The notes: generated from the letters alone by a model not told the origin. 64,000 bases of DNA from Providencia stuartii (GCA_900455155.1 UGUC01000002.1:744001-808000); one strand, 5' to 3'; positions 20,797 through 32,773 are shown, numbered from the stretch's first letter. Numbers and translations are program-made.

Positions 20797-21473
20797 GATA
20801 AAAATCCTCATTGTGGAAGATGAACTCTTATTAGCAGAAATGCACGGTGAGTATATAAAATCCTATCCCGCTTGCGATAAAGTTTGGGTTGCAGGTGATT
20901 TGGCTCAGGCCAGAAAAATGATTGAATATATGAAGCCTGATCTCATCTTACTCGATAACTATTTGCCTGACGGTAAAGGCATTGATCTGGTTCATGAATT
21001 GATCCAAGAAAGAAACAATGCCGATATCGTATTTACCACGGCGGCGAGCGATATGGAAACTGTCTCAGAAGCTATCCGCTTAGGTGTGTTCGATTATTTG
21101 GTGAAGCCTATTGCCTATGAGCGCTTAGGGCAAACACTCGACCGCTATATTCAACGTAAATCAGTGTTACAGGCAGGGAGCAAAACGAATCAAAGCCAAA
21201 TCGACGATATGTTTAATACTTATGCACGGGGGGAGGCCAAAGAGGAACTACCAACAGGGATTGATGCGTTGACACTCGAAAAAGTGCTTCTCACTTTTTG
21301 CACAACCCGATGCGGAATATACCGCCGAGACAATTGCAGAAACAATTAAACTGAGCCGTACAACGGCACGCCGTTATTTAGAGTACTGCTTAGCTCAACA
21401 TAAAATCGAAGCGGAAATTGAGTACGGCAAAGTAGGGCGGCCTCAACGAATCTACCGTGCCGTTCAAAAATAG
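20789..21473 (+). CDS. citB: Citrate response regulator CitB/DpiA-type (one frameshift)
   Basis: About 227 residues. The receiver has the acidic pair in IVEDELLLAEMH, the phospho-acceptor Asp in LILLDNYLPDGKG and the Lys in DYLVKPIAYERL. After a frame change near 21293 (T5 run) the C-terminal DNA-binding part reads TAETIAETIKLSRTTARRYL and ends GRPQRIYRAVQK, typical of the CitB subfamily. It activates the cit operons on citrate plus low oxygen. It overlaps citA by 8 bases. Confidence 0.9.
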
Positions 21474-21492
21474 CGGGTAATAACATCATGAA

Positions 21493-21531
21493 GTCTGCAT
21501 AAACAAACAGCAAACCGTTTTTTATGCAGAC
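21493..21531. terminator. Bidirectional terminator between citB and the Sel1 gene
   Basis: 11-bp stem GTCTGCATAAA/TTTATGCAGAC (21493-21503, 21521-21531) with a T6 tract inside the loop side. It lies between convergent genes. Confidence 0.6.
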
Positions 21532-21539
21532 AAGCAGGA

Positions 21540-22577
21540 TTATTTTTTAAGGTTATTTTCGAGGATCAACACTTTCTTTTCTGCTCTTTCATTTCCCTGA
21601 GAGGCGGCTAGCTTATACCAGTAAAGTGCTTTTCTATCATCCTGTTTGACGCCCATACCGTATTGGTAGCATGCTCCCGTGGCATATTGTGCGTCATTAT
21701 TACCGTGTTGGGCTGCGCGAATAAACCAGTGACAGGCTTTTGCTTGGTCAGCAGGCACACCATCACCCCTCGCATAAATTAATGCTAAATTAAATTGAGC
21801 AGAAATTTCACCTTGTTCGGAGGCCCAGTGTTAGCCATTTAATCGCAGATTTCACCTCTTTTTTCACCCCCTGACCATGCAAATAGAGCATACCTAAGCT
21901 ATTTTGTGCGGGTGAAAAACCCAATTGAGCTGAGCGTGAAAAATATTGATAGGCTTGCTGATAATCGGCTTTATCATACATGCCAGTGGCGGCTTGATAA
22001 CCCAATAAATAAAGAGCTTGGGGATTATTTTGCTTTGCCAGCGACTGGTAGATTTGTTGTGCTTTTTGGGGGTCTTCAGTAACGGCAATGCCTTTTTTCA
22101 TACCAGTAAGCTAGCATTAATTCTGCGGGTTGAAAAATGTTGTGCTGCCGCCTTAACCAACCAAGCTTCGGCTTGTTGTTTATTTTTAGGCAATAATTTA
22201 TCAACGCCGCTCAGAGTATATTCAGCCATATTTAATTGGCCTAGAGGGTCGCCTGCTTCAGCCGCTTTTTTCATCCAAAAACAGCATTTGTTCTGGGCTC
22301 TTATCGACACCATTGCCTTGTTGATACAGCAACGCAAGGTTAATTTGCGCTTTTGTAAACCCTTGCTGAGCCGACAAACGATACCACTTAGCGGCCTCCG
22401 TTAACTGTTTTTTCGGATTGAAGCAGCATAGCAAGGTTAAACTGAGCTTCGGCTTGTCCGTCCTGCGCACTTTTGAGCAACAGTTGTTTGTCTTGAGGGG
22501 GAGACAAAGGTGCTGCATAACTGTTAAGCGCAAAGGCACTGCAAATAACGAACAGTGACAACAAAAAATTTTTTCAC
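21540..22577 (-). CDS. Secreted Sel1-repeat protein (several frameshifts)
   Basis: About 340 residues in pieces. It starts at GTG 22577, with AAGGATC 6 bases upstream, and has a signal peptide (KKFF, hydrophobic stretch, AFALNSYAA). It then carries about seven Sel1-type TPR-like repeats of 36 residues, for example AAKWYRLSAQQGFTKAQINL, YFSRSAQLGFSPAQNSLGML and HWFIRAAQHGNNDAQYATGA. Such periplasmic proteins act as protein-interaction scaffolds. Frames change near 22545, 22420, 22270, 22100 and 21830. Function unknown. It is convergent with citB. Confidence 0.75.
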
Positions 22578-23618
22578 TGAAGATCCTTTTATTAACGTAT
22601 CTACCATAAGGTTAACTCGCTGTTTTCCCTAGCGCAATAAACAATCTCTTTCAGGTGGTTATCGCAAAATAGCTATTTGTGCTGCAAAAGGAATTTCTGG
22701 TGATAAAAAAAATAAAAAAATTATGAACCTTTTGTATGAGCTGGTGGTCTTAGTAATAAGTATATTCTGTTTGCTTGCGTAAACATTCATATATTTACCC
22801 TCAACATTCATTTCTTTACATGAAGTAATGCAATAATGCAGCTATGAAATGGTAGTTTTACTCGAAGTAACTAAGATCCTTAAGTAGAATGCATTATGCC
22901 CAGCCGATTTGCTGGGCTTTTTTTTTATCTAACTTCCTTCAAATCCCACCTGATTAGTTCTGTGAATAGATAGATGGAGTGTGGTTCCATACGACTCCCA
23001 TCGGCGTGATTAAATATCAAACAACTCATCCCAAATAGAGTATCCAATAATAGATTTTTTAGTCGGACGGCACTGTCATATAACAATCCACCGAGGGAAA
23101 GATATAAGGTTATTAATTGAAATGAGCTTAAGGTAAATTTAATTATCTTAGTTTTAAAATTAGCACAAAATGCTTAACATTTACGTATCAATTGGTTAAT
23201 TAATATCCAGTATTAACTGTGTAAATTAGCTATAAAAGTGACCTTATTCACGATATCGAACTATTTATGGGGTAATTAGTACTAGCTAAATCTTTATTTT
23301 TGGTGCATAAATAGCGTATATTGCTTAATTGATTTTCGCATTTCTAGCGGTATTTATCACTATCAATGTTGAATAAATAATCAAATCTGCTTTAACTCAT
23401 TGAATTTTATGTTTGTGATTCATAAGCATCCTATTACACACAGTGATGTCGAATTTGAAGGTTAATGTATCGGCGGGAAGTTAGTGAATTTAACGCGTTT
23501 AACCGGACAACTTTGGATTTTTAAACTGGAATTCTTGAGACAATAACAATGCTGAGGGTATAAACAGTACCCCATTTAGCTTTTTTTGCTTATGTACAGG
23601 TTGTCATAGAGGTAACTA
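22578..23618. other. Long AT-rich intergenic region upstream of dtpA
   Basis: 1,041 bases without a normal gene. It contains a 20-codon hydrophobic mini-ORF (22723-22782, MNLLYELVVLVISIFCLLA) and, 115 bases after it, an orphan rho-independent terminator (22898-22926) that does not belong to any annotated gene. A short transcript or small RNA ending there is possible. The remainder up to dtpA is AT-rich and probably carries the dtpA promoter; in E. coli this gene is controlled by OmpR. Confidence 0.4.
22898..22926 (+). terminator. Orphan strong rho-independent terminator
   Basis: GCCCAGC/GCTGGGC stem (22898-22904, 22911-22917), six-base loop, then nine T. No gene precedes it on the plus strand for more than 1.4 kb, since citB has its own terminator. 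Confidence 0.75.
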
Positions 23619-25096
23619 GTGTCCACAACTAACAACAAAGAGGAAGTCAGTCTTAACGCGTTTAAGCAACCTCGCTCGTTCTATCTCATCTTTTCTATTG
23701 AACTTTGGGAACGTTTTGGTTATTACGGTCTCCAAGGGATCCTCCCTCTCTACCTAAGCCAAGTGCTGGGCATGTCAGAAACAGAGTCAATTACTTTGTT
23801 TTCTGCTTTTGCTGCATTAGTTTATGGCTTTGTTGCTATTGGGGGGATGGTTAGGCGATAAAATTCTCGGCACAAAAACGCGTTATCGTTCTCGGTACGT
23901 TAGTGTTAATTGCTGGTTATGCTTTCGTCGCATATTCAGGGCACGATGTCTCCATGGTGTATATCGGGCTAGCAACGATTGCTGTTGGTAATGGTTTATT
24001 TAAGGCTAACCCATCATCGTTACTATCCACTTGTTATGAAAAAGATGACCCGCGTTTGGATGGTGCATTCACCATGTACTATATGTCCGTTAACATCGGC
24101 TCTCTTTTCTCGATGTTAGCAACGCCTTGGTTGGCAAAACATTATGGTTGGGATATTGCCTTTTCCCTCAGTGTTGTCGGCCTCGTTATCACATTGATTA
24201 ACTTCTTTATGTGTAAGAAATGGGTTGCCGATCATGGTTCTAAACCTGACTTTGCTCCAATAGTGATTTCTAAATTGCTAGTGACTATTGTAGGGGTTGT
24301 GGCTCTGATCGTGATTTCTACATGGTTACTGCACAATTTGGAGATCGCTCGTGCAGCATTGGGTATCATTTCGCTAGGGATTATTGTTATCTTTATTAAA
24401 GAAACCTTAGCGCTAAATGGCTCTGCACGTCGTCGCATGATTGTTGCACTTATTCTGATGTTAGAAGCTATCGTCTTCTTTGTTCTGTACAGTCAGATGC
24501 CAACCTCGCTTAACTTCTTTGCGTTACACAACGTTGAGCATGAAATATTTGGAATATTCTCTGTTGAACCAGCACAATATCAAGCATTAAACCCATTCTG
24601 GATTATTATTGGTAGCCCAATTCTGGCGGCAATCTACAATAAAATGGGCGATCACTTACCGATGCCACACAAGTTTGCTATCGGTATGTTGCTATGCTCG
24701 GCAGCCTTCTTGGTGTTGCCATTAGGTGCGAAATTTGCCAACGAGGCGGGGATAGTGTCTGCTGGCTGGCTCATAATTTGTTACGGTTTCCAGAGTATTG
24801 GTGAACTGATGATCTCAGGTCTCGGCCTCGCGATGGTAGCGCAATTGGTTCCTCAGCGTTTGATGGGCTTTATCATGGGAGCATGGTTCTTAACTAACTC
24901 TGCTGCTGCATTTATTGCCGGTTACGTAGCATCTTTGGCCGCTGTACCAGAAGGGAAGGTGACAAGTTCACTTGAATCACTATCCGTTTACAGTGATGTC
25001 TTCTTGAAAATTGGTATTGTAACGGGTGTGATTGCGATTTTGATGGTGATTACTGCTCCAATGTTGAACCGTATGACATTGGCACAAGATAAATAA
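23619..25096 (+). CDS. dtpA: Dipeptide/tripeptide permease DtpA (TppB), POT family (one frameshift)
   Basis: About 492 residues. The N-terminus [20 protein letters not shown] and the POT signature [10 protein letters not shown] match DtpA closely, as do [20 protein letters not shown] and [10 protein letters not shown]. It is a proton-coupled importer of di- and tripeptides in the inner membrane. The GTG start at 23619 has AGAGGT just upstream. The single frame change is at the G6 run near 23847: dropping one G restores [16 protein letters not shown]. This is very probably a sequencing error in an intact gene. A terminator follows. Confidence 0.93.
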
Positions 25097-25114
25097 CGCA
25101 GTTTAACCTATATA

Positions 25115-25150
25115 AAAGGCCATAGACGGTGAGCTGTCTATGGCCTTTTT
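25115..25150 (+). terminator. Rho-independent terminator after dtpA
   Basis: 13-bp stem AAAGGCCATAGAC/GTCTATGGCCTTT with a T-run. It is symmetrical enough to act on the convergent DUF4822 gene as well. Confidence 0.85.
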
Positions 25151-25236
25151 ACTATGTCACCATCCTTTTTACTATGATGGGGTCAGGAATATGTTGTTGT
25201 AATACCATGCAAGGGAACAACCGCATATTGGGGCAA

Positions 25237-25725
25237 TTAGTTTTTCACTTTATGCACAATATCAACGTATTTTGATTTATCATCCGGTGTTGGATAAATA
25301 CGATAAGTATATTCTTCCGGCGTCACGGTGATGTTTTCAACTACGCGGGTAAATAGCACTTCACCTTTATCATTTTTCGCGGTAATTGAGCGGCTTTTAC
25401 CATCGTCACTAAATGACCAGTCACCCTGCATTTTTGGCTTACCTTCTGGCGTCATCATTTTAAATGTGCCATCTGGAAAGTATTCGGCAAGTCCAAAGAA
25501 ATTGGCAACTTGTTCATTGGCGGGGTCAACTTGCTTGTTATCTTGATCAAGCGCTTCTGTGGTTACCCAGACTTTACCTACCATGATATCCTCATAGCTA
25601 TTGAGTTTTTTCGCGACAGACGCTGAAAACGTAGTGCTAGCGTTAGCGTTTGAGTTAGCTTGAGCTGTAAAAGCAGACAGGGTTGACAGAGCGACGGCTG
25701 TGGCGATAAAAAGTTTCAATTTCAT
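25237..25725 (-). CDS. Secreted DUF4822-type protein
   Basis: 162 residues with a Sec signal peptide (MKLKLFIATAVALSTLSAFTAQA, cleavage after about residue 23). The mature part is lipocalin-like: WVTTEALDQDNKQVD, FFGLAEYFPDGTFKM, GDWSFSDDGKSRSI and a C-terminal EEYTYRI strand. The pattern fits the DUF4822 family found in extracytoplasmic proteins of enteric and lactic bacteria. Function unknown. The gene stands alone on the minus strand. Confidence 0.75.
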   Translation of the reverse strand: MKLKLFIATAVALSTLSAFTAQANSNANASTTFSASVAKKLNSYEDIMVGKVWVTTEALDQDNKQVDPANEQVANFFGLAEYFPDGTFKMMTPEGKPKMQGDWSFSDDGKSRSITAKNDKGEVLFTRVVENITVTPEEYTYRIYPTPDDKSKYVDIVHKVKN

Positions 25726-25905
25726 AAATACTCCATTATTAGATCATGATACAGATGATTAAAAAATATCCTTCTATAACCTAGAAGAATAATGTCAAAA
25801 TGTGAAGGTGAAAATTATTGCCAATTATGTCGTCGAACTAAGTAGATTTACAAAGGCGCTTTGAAAAAGAACTGGTAGGTTTAATACCAGTTCGATCAGA
25901 TGAGA

Positions 25906-26890
25906 TTAATGGAAATGTCGGTTATTAATAATCTTTAACGAACGGTTATGACCATTAATTAGCAGCGTATTCGAGGTGTAACTGTGGGCATGATGCGCGA
26001 TGCCATCCATTAACACTGTGGGGGGGAATGGCTGTTGCTGCAAACATGACATCATTACTACTCACCATTGAGTCTAATGTGAGAATTTCCCCAATATTCA
26101 CGCCCATTTGGCGGCAGCGCGCTGCCTCTTGCTCAGCTAAGAGTCTATTTTGTGCATTATCTCCTTTAGCTTGAGTACGAGAGACTAAACGAGCTTGCAT
26201 ATCACCACCTAAAGCACGTGCAATGGCGGCACTAATAATTCCTTCAGGTGCACCGCCAATACCATACATCATATCAATAGGATGCTCAGGTAAGATAGCT
26301 AATAAGGAAGCTAAAACATCGCCATCAGGGATTGCAATGACATTCGCACCAAAATTGCGAATTGTTTGCATGATATGTTGATGGCGTGGCTTATCAAGCA
26401 TAGCAATTGATAAATGAGCTATCGGTTTATTCAGTGCTGAGGAGAGGTTTTCAAGATTTTTTTCTAATGGATTATTGAGATGTACTGTACCTTTGGTTTC
26501 GTAACCGACAACCAATTTTTCCATATACATATCTGGAGCCTGTAACAGGGTACCCGTTGGCGCTGCGGCTAAAACCGCAATGGCATTGTGCTCATTACAG
26601 GCGACCATACGAGTACCATCAATAGGATCAACAGCGATATCTAATTTCTGTTTCGCTGAGGGATTACCCACTTGCTCCCCAATATATAGCATGGGCGCAT
26701 CGTCAATTTCACCTTCACCGATCACGACTTGACCGTGAAAATCTAATTCATTTAGGCGGTTACGCATGGCTTCAACGGCGGCTTTATCTGCTGCGTTTTT
26801 ATCTTGTTTACCTACCCAATTATGCGCGGCTAATGCCGCAACCTCTGTAACGGAAGCGATTGCATAAGCTAATTCATCGCTAATTTTCAT
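25906..26890 (-). CDS. GlpX/YggF-type class II fructose-1,6-bisphosphatase (late frameshift)
   Basis: Metal-dependent phosphatase of gluconeogenesis. Motifs are VVIGEGEIDDAPMLYIGE, DIAVDPIDGTRMVA, APDMYMEKLVVGY, IPDGDVLAS and YGIGGAPEGIISAA. It resembles E. coli YggF (321 residues) more than GlpX (336), judging by its short loops. The first 285 residues are in one frame; a C7 run near 26025 shifts the end, and restoring it gives a normal C-terminus up to TAA at 25906. The untouched frame would stop at 25955 with an unrelated tail. The gene stands alone. Confidence 0.88.
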
Positions 26891-26988
26891 TATTTATTCC
26901 CTGAATGCGAAAAGAAATCATATATAGATATGATACTTTTTTTGTGATCTCTATGGCAAATAATCGGTGAACAAAATCAGGAAGGAAA

Positions 26989-27010
26989 AGCAGGCTAATG
27001 CTAGCCTGCT
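26989..27010 (-). terminator. Terminator for the AEC transporter gene
   Basis: Perfect 9-bp palindromic stem AGCAGGCTA/TAGCCTGCT with a 4-base loop. On the minus strand it is followed by TTTTCCTTCC. It lies 8 bases past the transporter stop. Confidence 0.7.
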
Positions 27011-27017
27011 GAGTAGG

Positions 27018-27943
27018 TTAGAGCATTTCGACGATAGTAATACCGCCAATAATTGAGATGAGGGAGGCTAATGTACTGAGTAAAAACTGTGCCAGCGGAG
27101 GTGTCCGTGTAAGCCTTATTACTGATAGCCAGTGCCGGTACCGCCGTTGCTGTTGGTAAAATACCGATAATAAAGGCTGATTTTAACATATCGCCCTGTA
27201 GCCCCAATGCAATACCCGTTCCTAGTATTAATGCGGCTTGCAAAAAGTTTTTCACAAAGACGTTGAACACAATCTCAACACTGATTTTCAGCTTAATACC
27301 TGAAAGTAATAAGCCAAGGAAAAACAGCGCGACACCACCAGCGGTTTTACCTAATTCGTTGACCGAATTTTGCAAAATTTCAGGTAATTTAACGCCAAAT
27401 ATGGCTAATAGCGCCCCCTAATATAGGTAAGAAAACTAATGGCTGTGCAATCGCTTTGCCGATCGATTTTAAAATACCATTATTCTGTTGTCTGCCACTA
27501 ATAAGCAACAGGGTAAAAGGAATAATAATAATGGTATAAATTAAATTTCCCAACACCATCGCAATAAGACCGGACGACCCGACCGTTGCTAATAAAACAG
27601 GTGGCCCACAGTAAGCCATATCAGGGAAGGAAACCGATAAGGCTTGCATTGCTGCATCTTTCTTATTATGACGAAAGAATAACTTACCAACCACGAAGCC
27701 AATAATATAAGAAGCGATTAAACCAACCGCCAACGCTAATAGATAATCAATATTTAGCAGTACGGAAGGTGGCGCTTGTGCAGCGGCAAGAAATAAAGCA
27801 AAAGGTAGCGCAATTTTAACCACAAAGTCTGCAAACGCTTGTGAATACTCACGTTTTATAAAACCATATTTCCCGGATAGCCACCCGACCGCTAAACCGA
27901 GGATGATTGGTCCAAGTGCAGCCATTATTATATGTAACAGCAT
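27018..27943 (-). CDS. AEC-family transporter (two frameshifts)
   Basis: About 309 residues, ten transmembrane helices in two five-helix halves, the auxin-efflux-carrier family (bacterial members include MdcF-like malonate and malate carriers). The N-terminal half (GPIILGLAVGWLSGKYGF, ADFVVKIALPFALF, FPDMAYCGPPVLLA) and the C-terminal half (GIKLKISVEIVFNVFVKNF, GTVFTQYT) are in different frames, with changes near 27400-27420 and 27080. The repaired C-terminus is IIGGITIVEML. Substrate unknown, though the carboxylate-rich neighbourhood hints at an organic acid. Confidence 0.82.
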
Positions 27944-28499
27944 AATGTCCTCATAATATGAAATAAAAATATTTCCAGCATATTTAAGCTGCGATTGATG
28001 GAATCGATTAATCCTAATTTGAGTATCGAAATAAAACTATTTATATGCAATCTAAATTATTTTGTATATACTTCTTTTATTGATACTCTTTCTTACATTA
28101 TTAATGCGTATTTATTTTTTAATAATGTAAACATATAAATAACATAAATTTATAAAGAAAGGCGAAAAAAAGATGAGTTTTTATTAAATAACATCAATGA
28201 AAACAAAAAAAGAGTTACAGAGAATCAAGAGAGATAAAAAATAGTCAATAAACGTATTACATTAGCAAAAAAGCTATTTTATGGTTCCTCTTAATAAGAG
28301 TAATAGTGTGTTAGCTTGTAGGACAAACTCTTTTTTGAGTTACCGTTTTTAGGCATAACCTAGCGAGCACTTTAATTTGTAATAATTTATTACAGCAGCT
28401 TGGCAATAGCTAGAATGCTATCTACACTAGGCGAAGAGAGGGATACGCTTTTTTTGCAAATTTTTTAATCGTAGGTTTAAAGATGAGGGAAAGCTATTT
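27944..28499. other. Divergent intergenic region
   Basis: 556 AT-rich bases between the divergent AEC and DUF2339 genes. No open frame, RNA gene or terminator that I can support. It presumably carries both promoters. Confidence 0.5.
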
Positions 28500-31293
28500 G
28501 TGGATGGCTTGATACTGATAGGGTTAATAATTGCTATTTTAGCAGCTGTTTCACCTATACTTGCGATTATCGCAATAGTTTTTGTCCAGCGAGTGAAATA
28601 CCAATTATTCCAGCAAAATCAACGTATTCTATCATTAGAGCAAACGCTAAAGCGCTATCAAGATAGGGAGATTAATCAGCAAACGGAGCTGAGCCCTCCA
28701 GAAACGATTGTTGCCTCTGAAAAACCACAACAATATCAAAAGCGCCTCGGAAGAGCTCTCTCATTATTCTAATGAGTTGGAGCCTTTGCCTACGGCTCCA
28801 CCCGTCTTAAACTCCCAAGTAACAGAAGAAAGTGCCTCAACAGCAATTCCAACCAACAGTGGATGTTAATCGCGTTGTTCAACCTTCAAACAACGTTGAT
28901 CATCCTTCAAACAATAAAGTGAGTGACCAAAATAATGAGGTAGTCCCTCTATTTAGTCACTTTTTTAGTTGGATTTGGAAAGGGAACCCACTAGCAAAAA
29001 ATTGGTATTCTTTTGCTGTTTTTTGGTATCGCTTATTTACTGAAATTCAGTATTCAAAAACAACATGCTATCACCACAAGTACGCCTGATAGCGAGCGCA
29101 GTAGCTTGTTTAGCTTTACTTGGTGTGGGGTGGTATTTACGCCATAAAAAGTCTTTATTTGCCTTGATCTTACAAGGTGGCTCAATAGGCTGTTTTTACA
29201 TTACCGTTTTTGCCGCTTTTAAACTGTATACAATGCTACCTTATAGTATGGCATTCGTTGCAATGATCTTGATTTGTGCGGCCAGTATTTTGCTTGCATT
29301 GTTACAACGAGCGATCAGTTTGGCTGTTTTAGCCTCGTTAGGCGGGTATTTAGCGCCTATTTTGCTATCTACTGGTGGCGGAAATCATATTCTGCTCTTT
29401 TCCTACTATTTAATGTTATCAATCGCCATTTTAGTGATTAGTGTATGGCAAGCATGGCGCCCACTTAATTTAGTTGGCATGTTCATGACCTATGCAGTCG
29501 CACTATTATGGGGAGTACAGTATTATCAAATTGACTATTATGTTTCTAGCCAACTGTTTCTGATTGCTAACTTAATTGTGTTTAATGTGTTAACACAATT
29601 ATTTGCATTACGTTACCCACACGAGAAGCAATTAGTTGTCGACTATACATTACTGCTTGTTCCACCTTTTATTAGTATGGCAATGCAGTGTGCAATTTCT
29701 TGGCAAATCAGCTTTGCGCCAGCATTTTCGGCACTATTACTCGGTTTACTTTATTTACTCGCTGGGTTAAGGATCCATAAACGCTATGCTGTGGTGGGGA
29801 AAAATTTAGCATTAGGCAATATTATCATTGGTATTGGGTTCGTTACGTTGGCAATACCACTGGCGCTCACCTATGAATGGACATCAATTCTTTGGTCTGT
29901 CGAAGGGTTATTATTACTGTACTATGGCTTCTCTCAGCAAAATAAAAAACTAATCGTAATTGGGCCATGGCTTATTTCAGTGAGTGCCTTGATCTTATTA
30001 GCTGGTTTTTCCTTCAATATATGGAGCCGTACAAGTACTTATTTGGTGCCTGTCTTATTGGCGGCTTGTTTCAGTGCCGGTGCAATATTTCACGTAAAAC
30101 GTGGCACATCAGAAAATTACAAAGTGCTTAGCTATGCTTTCTTAATTCTTGGCTTGATGATTTGGACTGTATGGCTCCCTGTTATCACCGATATATTATC
30201 TTGGAGCGGTGAGTCTGAAAGCTTCATCATCATGGCATTAGTCATTATTTCCGCTTGGCTATGGCGCATGTTAGCCATTAAGACTGATTGGGTGCCTTTA
30301 TTGTTATGCCAATCGTTTATTTGGCTAATTGGCTATTACTATCTGGCCTTGGATTTTATTAATGACCAAAACCCAATGGGGAGAGGAGATGGCTCTCTGA
30401 TTTGGCCAGTGATGTTAGGTAGTTCGATTTTATTTGTGATACATGCTCAGAAAGCGCGTAATATTTGGCTGCAACGTATATTACACGGTGCAACGTTTTG
30501 GCTGATCTTGGCGTTTATTGCGACACAAGTGAATTGGTTTGTTGCCATTTTACCTTGGGGAATGAATGAGCTTGGTTACTTTATCTATGTGATGGCGATA
30601 ACCCTAACAATTTTAGTGATGTATTGGTTGCAAAGCCAAAAAATGCCGCCAATGAAACGCAACGGTATAATTTATTGGTATAGTTTTTTACCTGTTATTG
30701 TTGTTTTAATCGGCCTCTCATTTATTGCCAATTTTGAAGATGGGAAACTGACATTCTGGAATTATGTTCCACTGATCAACCCATTGGATGAAGCCGGTTT
30801 ATTTAGCATTGCTTCATTATTATTAATGCGTCGTGGGCTAATACAAAAATTAAAGAAAATTAGGGAATTTGACCTTTGGATCATTAGGGGACTAGGCTTT
30901 TCGGCTATCGTTCTGAGTGGGGTATGGTTTAATGGCATAATCATCAGGATCATCTCCGATTTTGCTGAAATTAATTGGAATGTCGATGCGCTCTTTAATT
31001 CTCGATTAGTCCAAACTGTCCTCTCTATTAGTTGGTCACTAGTCGCTTTAGGCTTTATGATTTTTGCCAGCATTAAACAAAACCGTATGAGCTGGTTCTT
31101 GGGGGCAGGAATATTTGCTTGTGTTATTGCTAAATTATTCTTAGTCGATATTTATGGGCAGGATGGCTTATCTCGTGCAATAAGCTTTATTGTTGTCGCG
31201 GTGTTGATTTTAGTGGTGGGGTATTTTTCACCACTGCCACCAAAAACAGCCCAACATAAAGGAACTAATGAGGTTGAAGATGAAGCTAACTAA
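28500..31293 (+). CDS. DUF2339 family multi-pass membrane protein (frameshifts in the first third)
   Basis: About 930 residues if repaired. It starts at GTG 28500 with GAGGGA upstream, giving a first helix (ILIGLIIAILAAVSPILAII), a coiled region (LEQTLKRYQDR) and a polar Pro/Ser/Asn-rich linker. A long membrane domain with more than 20 hydrophobic helices follows, from KIGILLLFFGIAYLL to the C-terminus. Frames change near 28735, 28830 and 28995; 29065-31293 is clean. DUF2339 proteins occur next to DUF3999 proteins, as here. Function unknown; an envelope or surface-polymer role has been suggested only by context in the family. Confidence 0.83.
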
Positions 31294-32752
31294 AAGCAAA
31301 GGGAAGTGGCTGACTTTCGTTTATCTTTCTTTTTCATTTTTATTGTCTAGCTTCGTGCATGCACAAGAGCAAAAAGCATTAACGCCCTATGACTTTTATC
31401 AGGGCATAGAATTGAAATATTCTAGCGATAATAGTTCGTTTGCTTGGCTTGAGCTTCCTTCTGAAGCCTATATCAACTCTGCATATCCTCAAACATTACA
31501 AGATGTCAGAGTGTTTAATGGAACAGGTCAGGAGGTTCCATCGGCTTTATTTTATGATACAGAAGAGAGGCGTAAAATTTCACAAGTTAGCTTTGCTTTG
31601 CAGCGACTAATTATTCGTGCAGACCAAGTCAATTCGAAAGAAGAAACACACGACGATCAACAATATCTTTTGATTGAAACGCAACCAAGTAAGCTAACAC
31701 GCATAGAATTGCCCGCAATGCAGCAAGCCAAAGATGCGGTATATCAATCTTATCTATTAACGCGACAAAATAATAATCAAGAAGATTTTCCGATTCAGAC
31801 ACTTTCTTTACAGTGGATGAATAATCAACAAGATTGGCAAGGGAAAGTGTTTATTTATGCTAGCGATAATAAACAGGATTGGGTGAATATTTCTGCTTAT
31901 CAGCCTGTCATGAGTTTGAATTCAAACTCTGGGGGGATTTATAGCAATACAATTAAGTTATTAGAAGGGCATTACGTTGCGCTAAGAGCCCCTTATTTGA
32001 TGGTCATTATTGTGGCAGCTAAAGAGACGAAGATCCCTGATTTAACAATGGCGCAAGGGACCTCTATGGTTGTTCATTCAACAAGGCGGCAAGAGACCTG
32101 CCACTTTATTACCAATAATGAAGGGGTGTCACTAAACCAATTAATATATCGTTTACCCTCGCCACAGCCTTTAAGTGCGATTGTGATCCAATTGCGGCAA
32201 GCAAACCGCGTGTTGCCTTTACACATTGAATATACCTCTACTTCTGGAGAAGAATGGCTACCACTAACAAATATAGTGGCCTATAACCAAATACAAAATG
32301 GTCAAGAAATCCGCAATCCGGAGTTGGTATTAAATGATTTAATGGTTAAAAAACTCAGAATTACTGCATTAAAAGGCAGCTGGGATGATAAACCACCATA
32401 TATTGAAGGGAAACGCGATGCCGTTAATTTAATGTTCAACGTACAAGGAGCATCGCCTTATCTATTAGTTTGGGGGAGCCAGCTTGCCGGTATTGATAAT
32501 ATCAGCTACCAAGAGTTACTTGGTCAACCACTAACAATCGATGAATTAATGCATCGTTATCCTAAATTGTATGTGCCCGAAGAGATTATTGAGCTGGGTG
32601 GTGAAGAGCAATTAACATCAAATGACTTTGTGATAAATGAGTTTGACTGGATGACTATCACGTTATGGGTGCTACTTGGGGTAGGGATCATCGTATTGCT
32701 GTATTTCTGCTGGTATCTATTAAAAGAAGTGAATGCAAAGTCATCAGAATAA
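31268..32752 (+). CDS. DUF3999 family envelope protein
   Basis: 494 residues, intact. It has an N-terminal signal peptide (WLTFVYLSFSFLLSSFVHA), a long periplasmic part built of beta-strands with LPSEAYINSAYPQTLQDVRV-like segments, and a single C-terminal transmembrane helix (ITLWVLLGVGIIVLLYFCWYLL). ATG 31268 (after AAGGA) or ATG 31280 (after GAGG) can start it. It overlaps the DUF2339 gene by 14-26 bases, so the two are translationally coupled and probably form one membrane complex. Function unknown. Confidence 0.83.
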   Translation: MRLKMKLTKSKGKWLTFVYLSFSFLLSSFVHAQEQKALTPYDFYQGIELKYSSDNSSFAWLELPSEAYINSAYPQTLQDVRVFNGTGQEVPSALFYDTEERRKISQVSFALQRLIIRADQVNSKEETHDDQQYLLIETQPSKLTRIELPAMQQAKDAVYQSYLLTRQNNNQEDFPIQTLSLQWMNNQQDWQGKVFIYASDNKQDWVNISAYQPVMSLNSNSGGIYSNTIKLLEGHYVALRAPYLMVIIVAAKETKIPDLTMAQGTSMVVHSTRRQETCHFITNNEGVSLNQLIYRLPSPQPLSAIVIQLRQANRVLPLHIEYTSTSGEEWLPLTNIVAYNQIQNGQEIRNPELVLNDLMVKKLRITALKGSWDDKPPYIEGKRDAVNLMFNVQGASPYLLVWGSQLAGIDNISYQELLGQPLTIDELMHRYPKLYVPEEIIELGGEEQLTSNDFVINEFDWMTITLWVLLGVGIIVLLYFCWYLLKEVNAKSSE

Positions 32753-32773
32753 ATTAACTTCCTTTCGAAAATC

